From Chloroflexota bacterium (lineage in GTDB: Bacteria > Chloroflexota > Anaerolineae > JAADDB01): a stretch of DNA of 10,797 nucleotides. The stretch lies in contig JAADDB010000074.1 of NCBI GenBank assembly GCA_013154135.1, positions 1 to 10,797 on the forward strand, in the 5' to 3' direction. This document shows, piece by piece, positions 5,395-10,797 of the stretch; within the stretch, counting starts at the first letter, position 1; the number at the start of each line of letters is the position of its first letter. A program made the translations under genes and the position numbers. The notes beneath the pieces are model-generated. The model made no database searches. It saw only the letters and a program-made list of their open reading frames with translations, and was not told the origin of the DNA.

Positions 5395-7115
5395 GGCTCC
5401 CCGCGACGGTAGAGTTTGGCGAGACCCCATTGTACTGCAAGGTGGTAGGATCGTTCAATCTCCTCCACCAAATGCGCGGGGGGATAGCCGAAGAGGAGGA
5501 GGTGTGTGTAGGTGCGGACGATCTCCGGACGGATGTGAGGCCGGGCTTCGGGCGGGACGGGGGGAGGCCAGGTGGACAGACGGTAGATCGCGTACGGGCC
5601 TATTCGTCCGGTCTGGACATAACCGTGTCGCGGGAGTTTGGGCAGGGTGCGTTCTTGCATCAAGGGGTCATCCACCCGAACCCACAGGGTGGCCCGGTTG
5701 CGGGCGTGTTCCGCGAAGAATCCGTCCTCGTAGTGCAGGGGATAGGGACGTGGCACGCTCGGTCGGTATTGGACGGGATGGTATGTCTCGGCAAAGACCA
5801 TGGGGATGAAGACGTCTTGGCGCATCATCGCGTAGGCCCAGAAGTGACGGGCCGGGCTGATCCGCCCCTGGTGGTGATAGGTGAAGGGGAAGGCCACGGC
5901 CCGAGGTGGCAATTCCTCCAATACCCGGTCGTAATCCCTCAGGTAACCGTTGGCAATCCGGTAGTCGTTGGTCAGGTTGAGGAGGAAGAGTAAGGGCATG
6001 AGGAGAAGTAGGCCGCGGGTGCCCCAATACCGCACGCGGTGGGTCCGTTCCGGCAGGGGGAGGACAACGATGCCCAGGAGGAGGGCGAAGAGCCAGAAAC
6101 GTTCGTAGATGAAGAAGGGAACCCAAAAGCCCATGGGGAGGAGGAAGTACGCGGCCAGGGCCAGGAGGGGCGGAAGGTGCCAGGGTCGCGGGCGACGCCA
6201 GGTGCGCAGCCAGTAGACCAGGTAGAGGAGGGCCAGGGGAAGGAGGATGAGTTGTTCTCGCCATGGGGTGTAGTTGAGCAGTCCGTAACGGAGTTCGGCC
6301 ACCTTCTTGCTCAGGGGAACCCAGACGATGAAGGGTGGGGAGAGGAAGGCTTGGCTTTCTCCCCCCGCGTTGGGGCTGAGCTTTCCCGTCAGGTAGATGA
6401 GGAGCGCGAGGAGGAGGAAGGGGAGAAGGCCGCGGGCCAGGAGGAGGGTCAGGTGGCGGATGTGTTTTTTGCGGAGGAGGGGGAGGCTTTGGGCCAAGAG
6501 GAGCCCGCCGACCGCGGTCAGAACGAGCGCGAGCCCCAGCGCGTGGGCCAAGTAGGTCGCGTACAAGGCTCCGGTGAGGAAAAGGTAGGGCATCGCCCAC
6601 GTGCGTAGGGGCCGGCCAGCTCCCACATTCCCCCCCCAAATGCGTAGGCCTAAACCCAAGGCCAGGGTGAGCAGCCCCAAGCCGACGCTGAAGCTGAAGT
6701 TGAGAAATCCCTGGTGAAAGAACCACGTGTAGGCCAGGGGGATGCCCAAGGGGAGCCAGAAGGCCGCGTGGTCGGGGCCTCGCGTCACCCGGAGGAGGAG
6801 GTAGAGTCCTCCCAGGGTGGTGAGGACGATGATCCCCGCGAAGACGCGCAAGGTGTTCTGGGGGGAAAGGCCCGCGCGCAGGAGGAGGATCATCAGGTAG
6901 TGGCCCAAGATGTTGCTCCGGGGGGTGAGGTCGTAGGTGAAGTAGGTGGGGAAGCGGAAGTGGGGATCCCGGTAGTGGACGATGATGAAGGCGGCAAGGA
7001 GGTGGTTGGGCGCGTCGGTGAGGGGCAGGTAGGCGTAGGGGAGAAGGGGGATGAGGGCTACGATGCTGAGGAGGAGGAGGTAGAGGCGTCGCGTTCGGGC
7101 ACGGAAAGAGCTCAT
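5391..7115 (-). CDS. polytopic membrane protein, probable GT-C-type glycosyltransferase
   Basis: A 574-residue protein with about ten or more hydrophobic helices over residues 10-380, followed by a soluble C-terminal region (about 385-574). The first helix ends in PLTDAPNHLLAAFII. An acidic residue plus histidine just after helix 1 is the hallmark of GT-C enzymes, which use lipid-phosphate sugars on the outer membrane face. Other recognisable points are TYFTYDLTPRSN in the first large loop and FFIYERFWLFALLL near helix 9. I do not recognise a named family. The C-terminal region carries many aromatic and His residues and no known motif. ATG 7115 has GGAGGG eight bases upstream and overlaps the GMC stop as ATGA, and its own stop overlaps the radical SAM start in the same way. 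It could alternatively be a transporter-like protein, but the DxxxH motif argues for GT-C. Confidence 0.75.
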   Translation of the reverse strand: MSSFRARTRRLYLLLLSIVALIPLLPYAYLPLTDAPNHLLAAFIIVHYRDPHFRFPTYFTYDLTPRSNILGHYLMILLLRAGLSPQNTLRVFAGIIVLTTLGGLYLLLRVTRGPDHAAFWLPLGIPLAYTWFFHQGFLNFSFSVGLGLLTLALGLGLRIWGGNVGAGRPLRTWAMPYLFLTGALYATYLAHALGLALVLTAVGGLLLAQSLPLLRKKHIRHLTLLLARGLLPFLLLALLIYLTGKLSPNAGGESQAFLSPPFIVWVPLSKKVAELRYGLLNYTPWREQLILLPLALLYLVYWLRTWRRPRPWHLPPLLALAAYFLLPMGFWVPFFIYERFWLFALLLGIVVLPLPERTHRVRYWGTRGLLLLMPLLFLLNLTNDYRIANGYLRDYDRVLEELPPRAVAFPFTYHHQGRISPARHFWAYAMMRQDVFIPMVFAETYHPVQYRPSVPRPYPLHYEDGFFAEHARNRATLWVRVDDPLMQERTLPKLPRHGYVQTGRIGPYAIYRLSTWPPPVPPEARPHIRPEIVRTYTHLLLFGYPPAHLVEEIERSYHLAVQWGLAKLYRRGEP

Positions 7116-8731
7116 GGGAGTTCCCTCCGGCGGAGTTGGTGGACGATGTAGTCCGCGGTGCGGGTGGCGAGGGCCATGATGGTGAGGGCCGGGTTCACCG
7201 CGGCGCCGGTGACGAAGGTGCTGGAGTCGACGATGAAGAGGTTGGGGATGTCGTGGGTCTGGCCCCAGGGGTTGACGACGGAGGTGCGTGGGTCAGCACC
7301 CATGCGGCAGGTGCCCATGTAGTGGCTGCTTCCCCCCAGGAGGTAGGTGGGTTCCCGGAGGAAGGTGGCATTGGCCGCGTCCGCGAGTTCGCGCATGCGG
7401 CGGATGATGGCTTGGATCATGGCCCGGTCGTTTTCCCGGGGTTCGTTGGTGATGCGGGGGACGGGAAGCCCGTACGTGTCCTTGACCTGGGGGTCCAGTT
7501 GGACGGTGTTGCGTTCGTCCGGAAGTTGTTCTCCCACAGAACCCAACCCCGCGGTGTGTCCGAAGATCTGGTACATGCGTTCCTTGTGGGCCCGACCCCA
7601 GCCGGGGATGCGTCGGGCCACGGATACGGGCCATTGCCAGCCGTTGTTGATTTCGATGGCAAACCCCCGCGCGTAGGCGTTGTGTGGGTCGGTCTCGTAG
7701 AAGTCGTGGATCAGCCCACCCGCGGGGATGCCCTTCCACGCGTCGACCCGGTCGGGCAGGATGAGGGTGGCGAAGACCGCGATGTGTTCCATGAAGTACT
7801 TTCCCACAAGGCCCGATGAGTTGGCCAGGCCGTCGGGGAAGGTGTTGTTCGCGGAGAGGAGGAGGAGGCGCGGGGTTTCCACCGCGTTGCCCGCGATGGC
7901 GATGAGGTGCGCGCTTTGTTCGTGGATGTTCCCCTGCTCGTCGAAGTAGAGAACGCTCTTGGCCCGGCCCCGCGCGTCCAGGGTGACGCGGAAGGCCATG
8001 CTGTTGGGCAGGATGCGCACGTTGCCGGTGCGTTCGGCCAGGGGGATGTAGGTGACATCCACGCTGCCCTTGGCCCGGATCTGACATCCCAAACGACAGG
8101 CCCCACATCCGATGGAGTTGGGGCGTCCTTTCCAGGGCAGGGTGGGCATGGCAACCGGCGGCGGAGCCATGTGCCACCCCAGTTTGTCCGCGGCGCGTTT
8201 CAGGTGCTGGCTGGCGCAGTTGAAGGGGTGGGGTGGGGTGGGATAGGGTCGGCTTCGAGGAGGGGCGAAGGGGTTGCCCCTGTCATCCCCCGCGGTGCCG
8301 ATGATGTATTCGACTTTGGTGTAGTAGGGTTCCAGGTCTTCGTATGTGAGGGGCCAGTCCTCGCCCACACCGTCCAACGTTTTGGTGCGGAAGTCGGACG
8401 GGTGAAAGCGGGGGGTGACGCCCACGTAGGCCAGGGTGGAGCCGCCAATTCCCTTGACCCGGCTGTAGTGGAACCATTGGGCACTGCCCCAGGTGTAGAG
8501 ATCCCGTCGGGGGTCGGGGGGCTGGAAGACGCGCGGCGCGGAGATTTCGAAGTCGGTGCGCCATGTGGGGTACTTCCCCGGGTCGAAGCGGGGCCCCGCG
8601 TCCAGGAGCACCACGCGCAAACCGGCTTCGGCCAGTTCTTTGGCCAGAACAGCCCCACCGGCCCCGGCCCCCACGATGCAGATGTCTGCAGGCTCTTCGC
8701 GTTTGCGCCAGAAAACACGCCATCGGTTCAT
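7112..8731 (-). CDS. GMC-family FAD-dependent oxidoreductase
   Basis: A 539-residue flavoprotein. The FAD-binding motif is IVGAGAGGAVLAKEL (19-33), with LLDAG at 42-46 (D44 binding ribose) and the GMC signature GIGGSTL at 94-100. The C-terminal substrate domain shows SSHYMGTCRMG with H470 and the end motif GAAVNPALTI with N513, the usual His/Asn catalytic pair. A cysteine motif CGACRLGC (C209, C212, C216) is of the type seen in gluconate 2-dehydrogenase-like and fructose/FAD-glucose dehydrogenase large subunits, where such cysteines bind an iron-sulfur cluster. There is no Tat signal, so it is probably cytoplasmic or membrane-attached through a partner. No small or cytochrome subunit gene is present. 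Members oxidise alcohols or sugars, and the substrate here is unknown. The ATG at 8731 follows AGGTAGGA by nine bases. It is 100 bases downstream of the DUF2142 gene. Confidence 0.92.
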   Translation of the reverse strand: MNRWRVFWRKREEPADICIVGAGAGGAVLAKELAEAGLRVVLLDAGPRFDPGKYPTWRTDFEISAPRVFQPPDPRRDLYTWGSAQWFHYSRVKGIGGSTLAYVGVTPRFHPSDFRTKTLDGVGEDWPLTYEDLEPYYTKVEYIIGTAGDDRGNPFAPPRSRPYPTPPHPFNCASQHLKRAADKLGWHMAPPPVAMPTLPWKGRPNSIGCGACRLGCQIRAKGSVDVTYIPLAERTGNVRILPNSMAFRVTLDARGRAKSVLYFDEQGNIHEQSAHLIAIAGNAVETPRLLLLSANNTFPDGLANSSGLVGKYFMEHIAVFATLILPDRVDAWKGIPAGGLIHDFYETDPHNAYARGFAIEINNGWQWPVSVARRIPGWGRAHKERMYQIFGHTAGLGSVGEQLPDERNTVQLDPQVKDTYGLPVPRITNEPRENDRAMIQAIIRRMRELADAANATFLREPTYLLGGSSHYMGTCRMGADPRTSVVNPWGQTHDIPNLFIVDSSTFVTGAAVNPALTIMALATRTADYIVHQLRRRELP

Positions 8732-8831
8732 AATGCCATGTCCTACCTTTTCGCCTCCCCGGGTGTCTTGGGCGGCCGCGGGCCAGGTCCGCGTGCCACG
8801 CCAAAGGCTTTCCCAACCCCCAATCCTATCT
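8732..8831 (-). other. 100-base intergenic gap inside the operon
   Basis: The gap separates the DUF2142 stop from the GMC start. It holds the GMC ribosome site AGGTAGGA and GC-rich sequence, but no T-run terminator and no convincing promoter. Read-through from the first gene is likely. It is the one loose junction in the operon, so an internal start of transcription cannot be excluded. Confidence 0.4.
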
Positions 8832-10619
8832 TCAAAGGGCCATTCCGTAAAGTAGCAAAGCACCAATGGCCATGGAGAGGAGGGCGGTGAGCACCACGTG
8901 GGGAAAACGGGCGCGGTATCGTTCGGGCCAGGCCGTGTACAGTCCCTGAAGCCCTAAGGCCACTAAGGGCAACAACGCGGGGAACATGTAGCGTCCCTGG
9001 GGCAACCAGTCGACCCGCCACGCGGCCAGTAACATCGCACTCAGAAACCACACCCCCGCCAACCCCGTAAACGTCCACACATCCCGCTCCGGGCCGGGAG
9101 GAAGGCGTCGCCACCATCGCCACCACTGCCCCACACTCCAGGCAGAAAGGAGGGCCAGGAGCACGTACACGGGGATGGGTAGGGGGTACTGAAGCCAACC
9201 GAAGTTCCCCCAAAAGGAGGTGAAGAGTACCGCGGCCGCGAGGAGCCAGTGGACAAGGTGTTCTCGTATCCCCGCACGGGGTGATGTGTGCCACTGAAGG
9301 CGGTGGAGCACATAGGCGAATCGGTTCAGGGGACGTTCGATGTCCCCGTTTTTCAGGTAGTTCCGGGTCCCGTACAGGGGACGCAGCGCGGCATCGTCCA
9401 CCAGAAGCGCTCCGGGAGCTCCCCACTCGTGGGGGTTTCCCAACCCGAACACGACTTGGACATACGGGCTGGCCGGAGATATGGGGTGGATGAGGGACCA
9501 CGTGCGCCAGGTGGAGGTCGCCCAAGCACACGCGTCACTGCGCCCGCGCGCGTCAATGACCGAAATACAGGCCCAGGTCGGTTGGGCCAGGGCCCGCACA
9601 CGCGCCTGCAGGACCACGGTCCGACCTCGCAACTCCGAAAGAGCGCTCGGCCCCAGCACCTGGGTCACATATGCCCGAGGTCGATGGGGCCCTTGGGAGG
9701 TGAGGAGGAGGGCGTGGTCGTCTCCCCGCTCGTGCACCGGGACCCGCGCCGCGGGGCGGTGTGTCCGGCCTTTGTACCAGTCCGCGGCCCAGGTCGGGAT
9801 GTGCGGTATCAGGAGGGGGAGGATCAGGAGCAGGATGGCTATACGGGCGAGAAGGGGCCGTCCGCGAATGTGGGCGCGCGTGCGCGCGTACAACGGCCAA
9901 GGGGCCAGGGGCAGGAGGAGAAGGGTGGTCCGTTTGATGAGCAGGGCCCCCAAGCTCAGGATGAGGTAGATGGCTCCCTCCCGTCGCGACACGCGAGGGC
10001 GACGTAACCATCCCCAGGCCGAGGTGAAGAACAGGGCACCCCACACATCGGCCAGCACATTGCTGTTGAACGTCGCGTGGATGAACGTGGGCATGGGCAA
10101 CAGAGCCACGGTCAGCGGGAAGAGGTGTTGAAGGGTGGTGTTATTCGGCCACACATAGCGGGCGCTCCGGTAGGCGAGGAACACAACCCACGCGCCCAGC
10201 AGCACACTCCACAGCCGGGCAAAGCGGCACGCGCGAGCCGGATCCCCGGTGAGGCGGGTGAAAAGCGCGGGAATGACATAGTAGAGAGGAGTCTCGTTGC
10301 CCAGCTGGGTGCCGGACCGCCGCAAAAAGGGGTGTTGGTCAAAGGACGTGGGCAAGGGCGTGGGCCTTGGTTGGCCGGTCAGCCGCCAGAAATCCCATCG
10401 GTCCAGGGAGCGGATAATCCGCGCTTGAACATCCTGTTGGGCATCATGACGGTGAGGGGGGTGTCGGAGCTGTGCGAGGAGGTGGGCATACTCGTAATGG
10501 CCTGGTTCATCCGGCCCCTGCCAAGGGGGGAGCAAGAAGACCCAGGCCAGCGCGTGTGCAAAATATACCAGCAAAATCACCCAAAGAATACGGGAGCGGT
10601 TCAACGTTCCCCGGTCCAT
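8832..10619 (-). CDS. DUF2142-type membrane protein with inserted jelly-roll-like domain
   Basis: A 595-residue polytopic protein. The first helix (11-31) leads into PPWQGPDEPGHYEYAHLLA, the PDE-xx-H motif of DUF2142 proteins, placed by its acidic first loop with GT-C glycosyltransferases. Near the C-terminus WLPQGRYMFPALLPL is the other family hallmark. Hydrophobic helices lie at about 135-270 and 455-590. Between them is a soluble insert (about 300-440). Its stretch RGRTVVLQARVRALAQPTW and the end GALLVDDAALRPL resemble carbohydrate-binding beta-sandwich (CBM4/9-like) modules, followed by YLKNGDIE, a sequence typical of the start of such modules. ATG 10619 has no clear ribosome site. The in-frame TTG at 10604, preceded by GGGGA, is a credible alternative. 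It is the first gene of the minus-strand operon seen here. Confidence 0.85.
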   Translation of the reverse strand: MDRGTLNRSRILWVILLVYFAHALAWVFLLPPWQGPDEPGHYEYAHLLAQLRHPPHRHDAQQDVQARIIRSLDRWDFWRLTGQPRPTPLPTSFDQHPFLRRSGTQLGNETPLYYVIPALFTRLTGDPARACRFARLWSVLLGAWVVFLAYRSARYVWPNNTTLQHLFPLTVALLPMPTFIHATFNSNVLADVWGALFFTSAWGWLRRPRVSRREGAIYLILSLGALLIKRTTLLLLPLAPWPLYARTRAHIRGRPLLARIAILLLILPLLIPHIPTWAADWYKGRTHRPAARVPVHERGDDHALLLTSQGPHRPRAYVTQVLGPSALSELRGRTVVLQARVRALAQPTWACISVIDARGRSDACAWATSTWRTWSLIHPISPASPYVQVVFGLGNPHEWGAPGALLVDDAALRPLYGTRNYLKNGDIERPLNRFAYVLHRLQWHTSPRAGIREHLVHWLLAAAVLFTSFWGNFGWLQYPLPIPVYVLLALLSAWSVGQWWRWWRRLPPGPERDVWTFTGLAGVWFLSAMLLAAWRVDWLPQGRYMFPALLPLVALGLQGLYTAWPERYRARFPHVVLTALLSMAIGALLLYGMAL

Positions 10620-10797
10620 TGGTCAGGGGTCAGATATTCGGTCCATGGCCCCTGCCCGATGGCCCGCCACGCGCACAGACGTCTCTTATGCCCTGGGGCG
10701 AACCGGCGCCCCACCGGCGAGCGACCCCGTCCGCCGCGGAAGTGTATCGATCGATCAGGGGCCCTACTATCAAAAAACGGGCGGACACCCATGTGTC
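10620..10797 (-). other. leader region upstream of the operon
   Basis: This is 178 bases with no convincing gene. On the minus strand a T6 run follows a weak GGGT/GCCC hairpin near 10771-10791, which could be the terminator of a gene beyond the window. Downstream of it TTGATA is followed by GATACA at a 19-base spacing (about 10772-10742), a poor promoter candidate within a GATCGATCGAT tract. Neither signal is strong. Confidence 0.25.

Noticed and set aside
6380..7090. Frequent GGAGGAGG tracts on the plus strand
   Set aside because: They are the antisense of leucine-rich membrane helices using CTC/CTT codons, not ribosome sites or a special repeat.
7907..8890. Plus-strand open frame of 327 codons opposite the GMC gene
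   Set aside because: It is the antisense shadow of a well-supported GMC gene, with Gly/Val/Asp-rich composition typical of such shadows.
8743..9531. Minus-strand open frame of 262 codons
   Set aside because: It lies in another frame inside the DUF2142 gene, has no domain and low-complexity composition.
10601..10792. Small minus-strand open frame of 63 codons upstream of the operon
   Set aside because: No ribosome site, Arg/Gly-rich composition and no recognisable motif. It also overlaps the DUF2142 start.

Overview
The window is GC-rich DNA with C/G-ending codons and strong AGGAGG-type ribosome binding sites. A DPM-like glycosyltransferase, large GT-C-type membrane proteins, short heptamer repeats and REP-like palindromes suggest a bacterial chromosome, possibly a thermophilic Chloroflexota-like lineage. 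The phylum is an inference from overall impression and no marker gene is present.

Layout. (1) About 1-1280: an IS110-family insertion sequence, transposase on the minus strand. Its upstream non-coding end folds into what looks like a bridge RNA (seekRNA): a 5' stem-loop, then a long stem with an internal loop capped by a hairpin. A lone -35 box near one end and a lone -10 box near the other look like the two halves of a promoter that forms only in the circular intermediate. (2) About 1280-1650: no gene, but dense repeats: a 24-bp perfect palindrome, two 39-bp tandem units, nested GC-rich hairpins and two heptamer arrays. (3) 1649-2395: a family 2 glycosyltransferase on the minus strand, bracketed by inverted heptamer arrays. 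(4) 2660-3043: a small stand-alone HPt phosphotransfer protein, the only plus-strand gene, whose end overlaps the convergent operon by 9 bp. (5) 10619 down to 3035: a five-gene minus-strand operon in the order DUF2142-type membrane protein, GMC oxidoreductase, polytopic GT-C-like membrane protein, B12-binding radical SAM enzyme, HpnA-like NAD-dependent epimerase. The last four genes are joined by three consecutive start/stop overlaps, with the four-base ATGA form available at each, so they are probably translated as a coupled unit.

Reading of the function (inference): the DPM-like GT2 could make a polyprenyl-phosphate sugar. The two membrane proteins have the acidic first-loop motif expected of GT-C enzymes, which use such donors. 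The GMC flavoprotein, radical SAM enzyme and epimerase would oxidise, alkylate or rearrange, and reduce or epimerise a membrane-associated sugar or lipid. The last two recall hopanoid side-chain genes, but no squalene-hopene cyclase or hpnH-like gene is seen here. I know of no described pathway with this exact set. No tRNA, rRNA or CRISPR array was seen.
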